A stretch of DNA of 64,000 nucleotides from Clostridia bacterium (GCA_017512985.1 JAFWEJ010000017.1:1-64000); one strand, 5' to 3'; positions 15,928 to 26,033 are shown, numbered from the stretch's first letter. Numbers and translations are program-made. Notes: generated by a model not told the origin, from the letters alone.

Positions 15928-16612
15928 TCTTCACCAGCCCAACGTCCAGCTGGATTAGTGAAGCAGCATTGGGTAACGCCGATCACAAGCAGCGGTTATA
16001 TGCGGACACCGATATCTGACAGGTAGTCCTCAAACTCACGGACGGTTTCTACCCAGGGAAGCGGAAAGGATTCTTTCAGTGTTTCTTCTTCCGGGATTGC
16101 GTCGTCCATTAGGTATTCGCTCGCCTCGTCGGAGGCTCTCTCCGCCGGCTCAGGCGCGGTCGCGCGTGCGGGCCTCTCTTCCTTGGAGCCCCTCTCCGTG
16201 CGCTCTGCGCCGCCCATCTTCGCGCCGGGGCCCCGCTGCCCCTCTCGCTCGTGGTCGGCGTTGTCGCGCGCGGCCGGGTCCCGCTCGCTTCGGGAGCTCG
16301 GCTGATCCGCCCGGGCTGTCCGCGCTTTTTCACACCCCGCACCCTCGATTGTCGCGGCTGCGTTACGGCCGCATCCGCTCTGTCTCGGGTGACCTCACAG
16401 CCGGTAAGATTTCCGCCACCGGCGGTCACCGGCTGTTCGCCCCCTCCCCCCGGCTGCGGGCGCATAGCCTGGCCCAAACGCGGACAACTGCGGCCCTCTT
16501 GGCCTGCAGCCAAAAACCTTCCTTGCGCCGTGTTGGGCTGGCGGTCTGTGCGTCCATAGCCGCCATATAACCTTCTGGATCAGTCAGAAAAACGATGGTC
16601 ATATGCCATCGT
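15928..16612. other. GC-rich stretch without a credible gene
   Basis: Bases about 16120-16480 are far richer in GC than the surrounding island. Open frames exist on both strands but all are low-complexity (Arg, Ala, Pro, Gly rich), as expected from GC bias. A nested hairpin at 16398-16435 is shared with the end of carA. The origin of this segment is unclear. Confidence 0.5.
16398..16435. repeat. Nested hairpin element, copy 1
   Basis: The outer stem is CAGCCGGT/ACCGGCTG and the inner stem is CCGCC/GGCGG with an ACC loop. The element is flanked by GACCTCA and TTCGCCC. A second copy with a different but still complementary outer stem lies at 46447-46486. Confidence 0.7.
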
Positions 16613-16840
16613 CTATTTTCGCTGTGCTTGTTTCCTGGGATATGGCCTAGGATCATCAGTCAAATTCAGAAGGTAATCCGTTGATGTCTGAAAAATAGAT
16701 GCCAAACGTATCAGTATTTCTATGGGTAATTGGCGTTGACCATTTTCATATTGTGAGTATGTGTTTTGCTTGATATGAAGTAAGCAAGCAAGCGTGGTTT
16801 GCGTCATATCATGGTCTTCCCGCAAATCACGCAAACGCAT
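16613..16840 (-). CDS. XRE-family helix-turn-helix regulator
   Basis: A 75-residue protein consists almost wholly of a Cro/C1-type domain. DLREDHDMTQTTLACLLHI and NTYSQYENGQRQLPIEIL (residues 5-45) form the helix-turn-helix, followed by LIRLASIFQTSTDYLLNLTD. Size and lack of any other domain fit a small repressor or restriction-modification controller. It is divergent from the MmeI-like gene, 195 bp away, so control of that gene is likely but inferred. A GGCGGT ribosome site precedes the ATG at 16840. Confidence 0.85.
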   Translation of the reverse strand: MRLRDLREDHDMTQTTLACLLHIKQNTYSQYENGQRQLPIEILIRLASIFQTSTDYLLNLTDDPRPYPRKQAQRK

Positions 16841-17035
16841 GGTTGTACCGCCTTTCCAACTCTTTTCATCATTATATGAATCTCAGTTTGAGATATTAAA
16901 ATATATCTCAAAACGTGATAATTTGAAGAGAAAGTATTCATAGTTTTGCTGTATATCGAAATCGGGACGAGAGAATAATCAATGTACTCTATTGAACGTG
17001 ATTTTTCAGCAAAACTGGGAAAGCGGTGAGCATCC

Positions 17036-19806
17036 GTGACCGATATGCAGCAAAGAGAAGCCGCCCGTCAGTTCTATTACAAATGGAATGGAAAAGGGAA
17101 TGAAGATGAGGATGCCAGATCATACTGGATTGATATCCTATTGAATATACTCGGAGTAGATCATGTTACTGATCGTTTGGATTTTGAAAAAAAGTTATCG
17201 GCCCGGATGGGAATACGAAAAGAATAGATCTATATATACCGGAAACACATGTTCTTATAGAGCAAAAGTCTCTTGGTATTGCCTTAGATAAGCCTCAACC
17301 TGGTCATGGTGGAATGACACCTTATGATCAAGCGAAAATGTATGATAACGGTCTTCCTTTTGATGAAAAAGCTCGTTGGATTATTACTTCCAACTTTGCT
17401 GAAATCTGGATCTATGATATGAATCAGCGCAGACCGGAACCTGTAAAACTGACGTTGGTTGATCTTCAGTCTAAATATCATATGCTGGATTTTTTGGTAA
17501 ACCAGGAAGCTAAAAAAATCACAGAAGAAATAGGGTTATCCTTAAAAGCAGGCGAACTGGTCGGAAAGATCCATGACCGTTTCCTTGAAAAGTATCATGA
17601 CCCCATGGCAAAACATACCCAACGTTCACTTAACATTCTCTGTGTTCGATTGGTTTTTTGCCTTTATGCAGAAGACGCTGGGCTCTTTGGATCAAAGGAT
17701 GCTTTCAGTGCATATATCAGTCAATATGAACCCAAAGACATACGAAGCGCTTTGATAAATTTGTTCAAGGTGTTGGATACTCCTTATGAAGAAAGACCAG
17801 ATCTATATCTTTCAGATGAACTGGCAGCATTTCCTTATTGTAATGGTGGGCTGTTTCAGGATGAGAATATCGTTATTCCCCAAATTACAGATGCCTTAAA
17901 AGAAATCCTGTTAGAATCCGCCAAGTTCAACTGGGCCCAAATTAGTCCTACAATCTTTGGTGCTGTTTTTGAATCAACCTTGAATCCAGAAACCCGGCGA
18001 GCCGGCGGTATGCATTATACTTCCATTGAAAATATACACAAGGTAATTGATCCGTTATTTCTTGACAACCTGAAGGCCGAATTGGCAAAGATAAAAGCTA
18101 TTGCTGTTCAAAACGACAAAATACGACGTCTTAAGCAATTTCAGCAAAAGCTTTCTGGTCTGATATTCCTTGATCCGGCTTGCGGTTCCGGAAACTTTCT
18201 GACTGAGACATACATTTGCCTTCGCCGGTTGGAAAATGAAGTATTGCTGGATCTGCATAAAGGGCAAATCATGCTTGCCAACGAAGAAACCAGCCCGATC
18301 CAGGTCAGCATCAGCCAGTTTTATGGGATTGAAATTAATGATTTTGCTGTTACCGTTGCCAAAACAGCACTTTGGATTGCCGAAAGCCAAATGATGAAAG
18401 AGACAGAAGATGTTGTGCTGATGCCTCTTGATTTTCTGCCACTGAAAACAAATGCAAGCATTGTTGAAGGAAATGCTTTGCGGCTTAATTGGAACAATGT
18501 AGTATCGAGAACTCGGTTGACATACATCATCGGTAATCCACCGTTTGTCGGAGCTTCAATGATGACAAGCGAACAAAAAGCAGATGCAGTGGCTATATTT
18601 GGAAACATCAATCTTTCAAACAGCATTGATTATGTTGGAGCCTGGTATTATAAGGCAGCTGATATAATGCGAAACACGCAGATTCATGCAGCATTAGTAT
18701 CTACAAATAGCATCACACAAGGAGAACAAGTTGAGCCCTTGTGGAGATCATTGTTTGATAATAATAGCCTAACTATTGAATTTGCATACAGAACGTTCCG
18801 CTGGGATAGCGAAGCAACGGCAAAAGCACATGTTCATTGCGTTATTATTGGATTTACATGTGGATTGGCCCAAACCCCCAGAGTTATCATTGATGGAAAC
18901 AGTAAAACCTTATGTTCAAACATTAATCCTTATCTGATTCCAGCCGAAAATGTGTTTATTGCCAGCAGGAGTACTCCAATCTGTAATGTACCAAAGCTGA
19001 CAAAAGGCAACCAGCCAACCGATGACGGAAACTTTATCCTTTCCCCAGAAGAGAAAAAAGCAATCCTGAAAACAAACCCTGAAGTAGAGGATTTGATCAA
19101 ACCGTATATTGGAGCAAAAGATTTTCTTAATCAAAATGCCGTTCGATACTGCTTATGGCTGAAAGATGTGAATCCTTGTCGATATGTGAACTGTTCTGAG
19201 ATAATGCGTATGATACAAGCCGTCAAAGATTTTAGGCTAAAGAGCAGCGCAGCACCGACAAGAAAATCAGCAGACAGGGCATTTATGTTTTTTTCCACTC
19301 CTCAAACAGATGATAGTTTTATTATCATTCCTCGGCATTCATCAGAAAAACGCAGATATATTCCTATGGCAATCTATGGAAATGATGTAATAGCAAGTGA
19401 TTCATGCAGCATAATCCCGGGTGGAAATCTGTACCATTTTGGAGTGCTGCAGTCAAATGTGCACATGGCTTGGATGAGAACTGTCTGCGGAAGGTTAGAA
19501 ATGAGATACAGGTATTCCGGTGGTGTTGTATATAATAATTTCCCTTGGCCTGATGCCACTCCTGAACAAATCAAAGAGATAGAAAGAACGGCTCAAGGTA
19601 TCTTGGACGCACGAATGCATTATTCAAATTGCACACTTGCTCAGCTTTATGGTGATAACATGATTGTTTTCACAGATCTTATAGAAGCACATCGAAAAAA
19701 CGATATCGCTGTTATGAAAGCATATGGTATGTCGATTAGGGAGACATCAGAAAGTAGTTGCATTGCAAGATTAATGAAGCTGTATCAGGAAATAGTCGAA
19801 AAATAG
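17036..19806 (+). pseudogene. MmeI-like (type IIG/IIL) restriction-modification enzyme, 1-bp frameshift
   Basis: The first 62 codons (GTG at 17036) end at a TAG because of a missing base in the AAAA run at 17218-17221. Adding one A joins them to RIDLYIPETHVLIEQKSL and an 830-residue open frame. The restored protein of about 920 residues has a nuclease signature (D...EQK near residue 70), a helical spacer, the methyltransferase motif DPACGSGNF near residue 378, NPPF near 500 and a C-terminal target-recognition region. Such enzymes cut and methylate DNA in one chain. The long 3' frame is intact, so the lesion is recent, a sequencing error, or a slippage switch. Its lower GC than the backbone supports acquisition by transfer. 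Confidence 0.8.
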
Positions 19807-20028
19807 AAGCACATACAATTTCCCATATTTGATGCTCTTTGATTCCTTTTATCCGAAGAGCCGGCTGTTTTCGCTCTGGCGTTTGTCATATAAACACATA
19901 CAGATGCTGTTTTGCGGCCGTAAACGGGCCTGTAATGCCCGTCACGCACTTCTATGGTAAAATCCCACATATAGGGGCAGAAGCACTAAAAACGGCAATT
20001 TTAGCCTAAATATGGGGGGTGTATATTT

Positions 20029-20340
20029 TTGAGGTACGGAGATATTGCCAAAGAACTGTGTGGAATCGCACGCGAACTGACAGACCTTGCGGAAAGGCTG
20101 AGCAAGATCGAAGCAGCCACACCGGAGGTCAAACTGCCTGCTGATAAAGCGCAGCCGGAAAAGATGATGCTGTCCGTTGAAGAGGCGGGTGAACTGCTGG
20201 GTGTTTCCAGGGTGGTTGCGTATCAGTTATCCCACCGGGATGATTTTCCTGTTCTGCATATCGGGAGGAGACTACTTGTTCCCAAGGGAAAACTGATCGA
20301 ATGGGTTAACAATCATTGCAGCTGGAACGAAGAATTCTGA
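20029..20340 (+). CDS. Excisionase-type helix-turn-helix protein
   Basis: The 103-residue product has an N-terminal helix with coiled-coil character (residues 5-30) and a MerR/excisionase-like winged helix at 50-100. Key parts are LSVEEAGELLGVSRVVAYQL and VLHIGRRLLVPKGKLIEWV. A TTG start at 20029 sits 9 bases after GGGGGG. Proteins of this form either direct element excision or repress a partner gene. The next gene, 80 bp downstream, is a HipA-like kinase, so a repressor or antitoxin-like role is plausible. The usual HipB partner is an XRE protein, which this is not. Confidence 0.7.
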   Translation: MRYGDIAKELCGIARELTDLAERLSKIEAATPEVKLPADKAQPEKMMLSVEEAGELLGVSRVVAYQLSHRDDFPVLHIGRRLLVPKGKLIEWVNNHCSWNEEF

Positions 20341-20421
20341 TCCGTATGATATGTTGAAACTGTACGGGAAGCAGGATATAATAAAGTATTCAATGACGCT
20401 TTGGATAAGGAGGTGAGTCCG

Positions 20422-21564
20422 GTGTTTTACCTGAAACAGTATGATACAGTGCTTCTGTCTTTTGAGATCCTTGAAGACCCGCTGGAGGGCCAGAAATGCC
20501 GGATTCACGAGATTGATGAAGCGCATTCCGCCCTGCTTCCCGTCGGTCTGAAAAAGACGGACGAAGGGCTGATGTCTTGGCTGAGGAGCCGCATCATCCC
20601 AAAGAACCGTGAATATGTGGACGCCCTGCTCGCGAAGAGCGGACTGAGCCATAACGATACCAAGGGCATCCTGCAGGTCTGCCGGGGTTTATCCCTGAAT
20701 GACAGCTACTGGGTGGTAGAGGAAGGCTTTACCGGGAAGTATGCTGATTACAACCTGTATGAGCATGACTTCGTTAAGGTGCTTTCCCTGATTGCCTATA
20801 CAGGATATGGTTCCTCTTCCCGGGCCAAAGGCTTTTCCTCTTCTCCGGAGTTCACGACAACCGGTATGCTGCGGAAGGGATGGCGGAGGCTCGGCGGAAA
20901 GGTGCTGCTCTTCAAGGGCGGCACCAGCGGAGCGGCGAACACGGGCAATGAGCCCTATTCCGAGTTCTACGCGGCCCAGGTTGCGGAAAGGATGGGAATC
21001 CGTCATGTGCCGTACGGACTGTCCATGTGGAAAGGCTGTATGTGTTCCACCTGTGAACTGTTCTGCGATATCGACCATTCCTTTGTGCCAATCTACCGCT
21101 TCCTGGACAAATGCACGCTGAGGACGGTAGCGGATTACCTCAAATCCCTGGGCGGATCGTATTACGACAGCTTTGCGGATATGCTGGTATTTGACGCTCT
21201 GATCTGCAACGAGGACCGCCACTTCGGGAACTTCGGCCTGATGGTGGATAATAAAAATAACCAGCCCTATGCCTTTGCGCCGCTGTTTGATCACGGCCTG
21301 TCCCTGTTCAACTACGCGATGCCGGACGATCTGAAGACGCTGGACGAATACGCGAAGACCAGGTCTTCCGCATACGGGGTGCCTTTCGACAATATCGTCA
21401 GGGAATTCATATCCCCGCGGCAGAAAGAAAAGCTCAGGAAGATGATCGGATTCCGGTTTGAAAAGCATCACCGGTACAACCTGCCGGCAGACCGGCTGAA
21501 GGCAATCGAGAAGACATTACAAACCCGGATCCAGACATTCCTGAGCAAACCGGATCATGAGTAA
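20422..21564 (+). CDS. HipA-like protein kinase
   Basis: The 380-residue protein has the HipA kinase layout. An ATP-binding strand (GKVLLFKGGTSG) lies near residue 170, with NEPYSEFYAAQVAERMGI next. The catalytic loop is DALICNEDRHFGN near residue 260, and the metal-binding FDHG follows about 30 residues later. HipA kinases phosphorylate translation or other cell targets and can arrest growth. The GTG at 20422 is chosen because AGGAGGTGA ends 5 bases before it; a TTG at 20401 lies upstream of that site. The N-terminal 150 residues differ from classical HipA. A two-gene toxin-antitoxin-like operon with the upstream helix-turn-helix protein is inferred. Confidence 0.75.
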   Translation: MFYLKQYDTVLLSFEILEDPLEGQKCRIHEIDEAHSALLPVGLKKTDEGLMSWLRSRIIPKNREYVDALLAKSGLSHNDTKGILQVCRGLSLNDSYWVVEEGFTGKYADYNLYEHDFVKVLSLIAYTGYGSSSRAKGFSSSPEFTTTGMLRKGWRRLGGKVLLFKGGTSGAANTGNEPYSEFYAAQVAERMGIRHVPYGLSMWKGCMCSTCELFCDIDHSFVPIYRFLDKCTLRTVADYLKSLGGSYYDSFADMLVFDALICNEDRHFGNFGLMVDNKNNQPYAFAPLFDHGLSLFNYAMPDDLKTLDEYAKTRSSAYGVPFDNIVREFISPRQKEKLRKMIGFRFEKHHRYNLPADRLKAIEKTLQTRIQTFLSKPDHE

Positions 21565-21664
21565 CGGAACAGTGCCGGCAATGATACCGCACTGTTTTTC
21601 CTTGTGTATGTATAGGGAAACTACCAAATAACTTTCAATTTTCTTAACCATGGAGGACCTCAAA

Positions 21665-22414
21665 ATGTCCCAGCAAAATATCTATGACAATGATGCTTTT
21701 TTTGAAAGTTTCCAGAGCAGCAGGAACAAAGAAGTCAATTTCAATGACTGCATTGAGACCCCGATCCTGTTTGCCATGCTCCCGGATCTCCACGGGAAGA
21801 AGATTCTGGATATTGGCTGCGGCATGGGGCAACATGCCAAACAGTATTCTGAAATGGGCGCTGAATATGTGCTGGGGATCGATATTTCTGAGAAAATGCT
21901 GGACTATGCCCAAAAGCATAACAACGCGGAGAATGTTGCCTATCAGCGGATGGCTATGGAGGATATCGGAACCATCAACCAGCAGTTTGACCTGGTTACC
22001 AGTTCCCTGGTATTTGATTATGTCGAGGACTTCGGTGGACTGATGCACAAGGTCTATTTGCTGATGAAGGATGATGCTGAATTTGTTTTCAGCATGTCCC
22101 ATCCCATCGTGACGGCTTGGGATGGAGCATATGACAGATATACCCGCACTGAAACAGGCGAACGCTTATATGCAAATCTCAGGAATTACTGCAAGGAAGG
22201 CATCAGAAAGGTTGACTGGGTCGTAAACGGATACGAATGTTATCACAGAACCGTCTCCACATTGATCAATTCCCTGATAAAGGCGGGATTTGTCATTGAA
22301 GAATGTCAGGAAGCTCACATATCGGATGATATGAGACAGCAGTATCCGGCTTTGTTTGGGGGAACGATTCACCGCCCAGAATTCATCTTTTTCAGATGCA
22401 GGAAAGACAACTGA
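21665..22414 (+). CDS. Class I SAM-dependent methyltransferase
   Basis: The 249-residue protein has motif I ILDIGCGMGQHAKQYSE near residues 45-61, an acidic residue at the end of strand 2 (VLGIDIS), and a QQFDLVTSSLVFDYVED motif IV region. It resembles small-molecule methyltransferases of the UbiE/COQ5 group; the substrate cannot be told. The start at 21665 follows GGAGG. It is part of a plus-strand run of cargo genes in the island. Confidence 0.8.
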   Translation: MSQQNIYDNDAFFESFQSSRNKEVNFNDCIETPILFAMLPDLHGKKILDIGCGMGQHAKQYSEMGAEYVLGIDISEKMLDYAQKHNNAENVAYQRMAMEDIGTINQQFDLVTSSLVFDYVEDFGGLMHKVYLLMKDDAEFVFSMSHPIVTAWDGAYDRYTRTETGERLYANLRNYCKEGIRKVDWVVNGYECYHRTVSTLINSLIKAGFVIEECQEAHISDDMRQQYPALFGGTIHRPEFIFFRCRKDN

Positions 22415-22461
22415 CTGAATCTTTGAATTTGAATTTTTCCTTTCCAAGGGGGCGTATCAAT

Positions 22462-23055
22462 ATGGCAGAGATGAAATGGACCAGGGAACCGCTTGATTAC
22501 AGGATTGAACCTGACAGAATTGAGATTACAACTGCACCTCATACAGATCTCTAGCAACGGACGTACTATCATTTTCGTAATGATAACGCGCCAGTGCTTC
22601 AGTATGAGACGGAAAAGAAGTATTTCTCGTTCATTGTGAAAACGGATTTCAGCGAAAGCCATCACCGGTTTGACCAGTGCGGTATTGTGATGTATCTGGA
22701 CGCTGAAAACTGGCTGAAGGGATCTGTGGAATATGAAAATGAATCCTTCCAGCATCTGGGCTCTGTAGTGACCAACCATGGCTATTCAGATTGGGCGACT
22801 ACAGCGATTCCCTCTGATGTAAAAGTCATGTGGTACCGGTTCAGCCGCAGGGAGGATGATTATTGTATCGAGTGTTCCCGTGACGGCGAAAACTTTACCC
22901 AGATGCGTGTATGCCATATGTGGGAAGGTGCCGGAAAGATCAGTTTCGGCATCTACGCCTGCAGTCCGGAGAATTCCAGCTTCAAGGCCATATTCACAGA
23001 GATGAAGATCACAGAATGTGCGTGGAAAGCTCATGACGGGCAACAACCTGACTGA
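22462..23055 (+). pseudogene. DUF1349 protein interrupted by an in-frame TAG
   Basis: The frame opens at the ATG at 22462, is stopped by TAG at 22552-22554, and continues in the same frame for 500 bases to 23055. The codon sits in TDL-stop-QRTYYHF, where the family normally has Trp (TGG), so one G-to-A change explains it. DUF1349 proteins have a concanavalin-like fold (SFIVKTDF, DQCGIVMYLD, WYRFSRREDD) and are around 190-200 residues, matching the restored length of 197. Function is not established. Nearby genes use TAG as a normal stop, so read-through is unlikely. Confidence 0.85.
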
Positions 23056-23138
23056 CTATTAGCGGGTTTGAATTTAATGAACTGTCGGCAGATCAGAGAA
23101 CAAACTGTCTTTCAGGATTATTGAGGGGGAAACGAGTC

Positions 23139-24095
23139 ATGACAAACAAAGAACTGCAACGCATCTATTTTGGAGCCTATTCTTTCCGGGAGACTGAAGA
23201 CGGCTGGCTGCGGGCTTTTCAGTATTCGAAAGAACAGATGGATTATTTCGAATCATGCATCGCAAAAGGGCTTGATTTCTGGTATGACCGGTGCATGGCA
23301 ACTTCGGCAAAGACACTGGAGATGGCTACAGATGCCGGAACGATTTCATTCGAATACCGATTCATCTGGATGGGATCACAGGATTCCTTTGAGCTGGCGG
23401 TGGACGGACTGATCACAGAAATCCGCTATGTCAAAGATCTTCCGGAGGAAGGAAAACTGATCTGGCATCTTCCCGAAGGGAAAAAGGATGTCGTGATTTA
23501 CCTCCCTGCAGATGCCACGGTACTGATACGGAATTGTGAAATTGACGGCTCATGGACTCCTGCGGAGAAAAATGAAAAAGTGTTGTGGCTTGGCGATTCG
23601 ATCACCCAGGGATACGGGCCGTTGCGTGCCGCCATGACGTATGTCAGCGTCGCCAACAGGCTGCTGAATTACGACATCATCAACCAGGGAATCGGCGGAT
23701 ATATTTACGATAAGAATTCCCTCCTGAAAATGAACGGATACACCCCGGACAAGATCATCGTAGCCCTCGGAACAAACCAGTTTGGGTGCGATACCATGAA
23801 GGACGTGGAAGAATATTACGAAACCCTGATTGGTATTTACGGAGACAGAATCCCGATCCTGTGTATCACTCCCCTGTGGCGCGGAGATGTTCCCGACGGT
23901 CTTCCGACTCTGACCCGTTTCTGTAAAAACGTTGCGGATATAGCCGGCTGTTATTCAAACGTGAAAGTGATCGACGGGTTCAGGCTTGTACCGCATCTGC
24001 CGGAATACTTCCGGGACAACCTTCATCCCAATGAACTTGGCGCTGAGGTATACGGGAGGAACCTTGTAGAGGAAATCAGGAAGATCGGTTTCTGA
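23139..24095 (+). CDS. SGNH/GDSL-family hydrolase
   Basis: The 318-residue protein has an N-terminal beta-sandwich (residues 1-140), typical of two-domain carbohydrate esterases, followed by the hydrolase domain. GDSITQG contains Ser154, ALGTNQ is the block III Asn, and DNLHPN holds the Asp293/His296 pair. Such enzymes remove acyl groups from sugars or lipids. There is no signal peptide, so it is probably cytoplasmic. The ATG at 23139 follows GAGGGGG. It sits in the island's cargo run. Confidence 0.8.
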   Translation: MTNKELQRIYFGAYSFRETEDGWLRAFQYSKEQMDYFESCIAKGLDFWYDRCMATSAKTLEMATDAGTISFEYRFIWMGSQDSFELAVDGLITEIRYVKDLPEEGKLIWHLPEGKKDVVIYLPADATVLIRNCEIDGSWTPAEKNEKVLWLGDSITQGYGPLRAAMTYVSVANRLLNYDIINQGIGGYIYDKNSLLKMNGYTPDKIIVALGTNQFGCDTMKDVEEYYETLIGIYGDRIPILCITPLWRGDVPDGLPTLTRFCKNVADIAGCYSNVKVIDGFRLVPHLPEYFRDNLHPNELGAEVYGRNLVEEIRKIGF

Positions 24096-24185
24096 TCCGG
24101 AAACCCGGAAGCCATTCTTCCAGACGGTGAGTTTCCAACTTTAAAGTTACTGAAGCAAGACATATCCAGTAAAGGCAGCAAAGGC

Positions 24186-24725
24186 ATGAGTGACATCATA
24201 TTACTTCCGCTGGAGGCATCGGACAGAAACCAGTTCATTTTAGACAACCAGGAAGCCTTCAACTATGGGGCTCTGGTGGAATTCGGGCTTCGGGACGATC
24301 ATTTTGAAGAGCCGGATGAGATCATTTCACGGGAAACCATTGAAAAATCCATAGACGGCGGCGAAGCTTACCGGATCATGCAGGACGGCAAGCCGGTTGG
24401 CGGAGTGATTATCAAAGTGGAAGGTGATCGCGGGGATCTGGATATCCTATTCGTTTCCCCGAAAGTCCACAGTAAAGGCATCGGCTATACCGCATGGTGC
24501 GCTGTAGAAAAGCTGCACCCTGAAGTTAAAGTCTGGGAAACAGTCACACCATATTTTGAGAAGCGGAACATCCATTTCTATGTGAACCGCTGCGGTTTCC
24601 ATATTGTGGAGTTTTATAACAGTCATCACCCTGATCCAAATGATCCGGACATGGCGGAACAGATGGATGAACAGTTCCCGGAAGGTATGTTCAGGTTTGA
24701 GAAAGTCATGAAACAGGATTATTGA
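24186..24725 (+). CDS. GNAT-family N-acetyltransferase
   Basis: This 179-residue protein has the GNAT core: a strand GGVIIKVEGDRGDLDILFVSP (residues about 78-98), a divergent acetyl-CoA loop (KVHSKGIGYTAW), and a NIHFYVNRCGF block near the end. The substrate is unknown. It lies between the SGNH hydrolase and azlC with gaps of 90 and 46 bases. Confidence 0.75.
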   Translation: MSDIILLPLEASDRNQFILDNQEAFNYGALVEFGLRDDHFEEPDEIISRETIEKSIDGGEAYRIMQDGKPVGGVIIKVEGDRGDLDILFVSPKVHSKGIGYTAWCAVEKLHPEVKVWETVTPYFEKRNIHFYVNRCGFHIVEFYNSHHPDPNDPDMAEQMDEQFPEGMFRFEKVMKQDY

Positions 24726-24771
24726 ATTTGATGTTTTCTTTCCATCTGCGCTGAAAAGAGGGTAGCTATTC

Positions 24772-25467
24772 GTGAAAGAATTACGATTTGCAGTCAAAAA
24801 CACGATTCCGATATTCTTCACTTATCTGTTCATAGGCATTGCCTTCGGCATTCTGATGAGTGATGCGGGATACAGTGTGCTGCTTATAACGGCTTCCAGC
24901 TTTTTTATCTTTGCCGGATCAATGCAGCTTGTCATGGTGCCCATGATGACGTCCGGAGCTTCGCTTCTCTCCCTGGCAGTCATGGCGTTTTTTGTCAATG
25001 CACGGCACATTTTCTACGGGATCGGCTTCATCGAAAAGTTTCGCAGGATGGGCTGGAGATATCCATACATGATCCTGACCCTGACCGATGAAACCTATTC
25101 TGTTCTCTGCTCTGTAAAGTATGATGAAGGACTTGATGAAGATAAAGCCGCTTTCCTCATTGCCATGCTTGATCATTTCTACTGGGTCTTCGGAAGCTTT
25201 ATCGGAGCGTGCGCAGGCCGGTTTTTTCAGTTTGATATGCGTGGAATTGAATTCTCCGCCACGGCATTTTTCCTTGTGGTTGTCGTTAACCAATGGCGTC
25301 AGTATCGTACGCGGCTCCCTTTTCTGACCGCTACGGTATGTGCTTTGGGGTTTTATTTGTTGTTGGGAAAAGAATACTTCCTGATTCCAACGCTGGTTTC
25401 TTGCCTGGCAGCGCTGTTATTCCTTCGTAAGCCTGTTGAACAGCAGGAGGGCACGACAGATGAATAA
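24772..25467 (+). CDS. azlC: AzlC-family branched-chain amino acid exporter subunit
   Basis: A 231-residue membrane protein with five or six hydrophobic segments (for example residues 10-30, 35-60, 170-190). Family motifs are FAGSMQLV, FFVNARHIFYG and TDETYSV. AzlC pairs with small AzlD to export branched-chain amino acids. The start is the GTG at 24772. The azlD start overlaps its end by 8 bases, showing translational coupling. Confidence 0.85.
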   Translation: MKELRFAVKNTIPIFFTYLFIGIAFGILMSDAGYSVLLITASSFFIFAGSMQLVMVPMMTSGASLLSLAVMAFFVNARHIFYGIGFIEKFRRMGWRYPYMILTLTDETYSVLCSVKYDEGLDEDKAAFLIAMLDHFYWVFGSFIGACAGRFFQFDMRGIEFSATAFFLVVVVNQWRQYRTRLPFLTATVCALGFYLLLGKEYFLIPTLVSCLAALLFLRKPVEQQEGTTDE

Positions 25468-25783
25468 CATAATGTATCCCATCGCAGTTATCGGAGTCAT
25501 CGCAGTTGTTACCTGGGCCCTTCGCGCATTTCCGTTTCTGCTGTTCGGAAACAGGCCTTTGCCGAAAGTGATCCGGTATCTCGGAAAAGCGCTCCCGCCC
25601 GCCATCATGACGGTACTTGTGATCTACTGTTTGCGTGATATTTCCTTCGGTCAGTCACCGTTCGGCATTCCGGAACTCGCAGCCTGTGCGCTGGTTGTTA
25701 TCCTTCAGGTTATACGAAAAAACATGTATCTGTCGATTATTGCCGGAACCGTATGCTATATGATCCTGATTCGCGTCATGTAA
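25460..25783 (+). CDS. azlD: AzlD-family exporter small subunit
   Basis: A 107-residue protein with three or four membrane segments and the conserved start VTWALRAFPFLLFG and ALPPAIMTVLVIYC. It overlaps azlC. The ATG at 25460 follows CAGGAGGG. It forms the second half of the AzlCD transporter. Confidence 0.85.
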   Translation: MNNIMYPIAVIGVIAVVTWALRAFPFLLFGNRPLPKVIRYLGKALPPAIMTVLVIYCLRDISFGQSPFGIPELAACALVVILQVIRKNMYLSIIAGTVCYMILIRVM

Positions 25784-25988
25784 CAAATCTGTTCAGAACT
25801 GTGAATGAACCGGAAAACGGAAGTTACCCATTCCACGATGATGATTGATGGAAACCGGAACGGTTTGAATGGCCAGGAGAATTCGTTTTTTGATAAAGGT
25901 GTCAAACGGGTGTCAAAATGGCATTTTTCAAAATTCTGTCGGCTGTGAGTGTTGATCTATAAAGGGTTGCGCTACAGTGATATCCGGA

Positions 25989-26033
25989 CTACGAATCAAA
26001 AGGTCGTGGGTTCGAATCCCGCCGGGCTCACCA
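25989..26033 (+). repeat. Right att copy: 3' part of tRNA-Arg(ACG)
   Basis: Forty-five bases are identical to 15361-15405, ending in CCA. The preceding bases (GATATCCGGA) do not form a D-arm or anticodon 5' stem, so it is also a fragment. Direct GTGTCAAA words at 25900-25917 may be recombinase arm sites. Confidence 0.85.

Larger units (their letters stand above)
15361..26033. mobile_element. Genomic island at tRNA-Arg(ACG), about 10.6 kb
   Basis: Identical 45-bp tRNA-Arg 3' ends at 15361-15405 and 25989-26033 bound this segment. Inside is a tyrosine-integrase stub next to the left copy, then XRE, an MmeI-like restriction-modification gene, a helix-turn-helix plus HipA-like pair and metabolic cargo. 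The bounded repeats and the integrase position are the standard layout for a tRNA-integrated island. The integrase has lost its N-terminal part, so the island is probably fixed. Confidence 0.75.

Noticed and set aside
16109-16559. Open frames on both strands in the GC-rich block.
   Set aside because: All are low-complexity Arg/Ala/Pro/Gly strings without ribosome sites.
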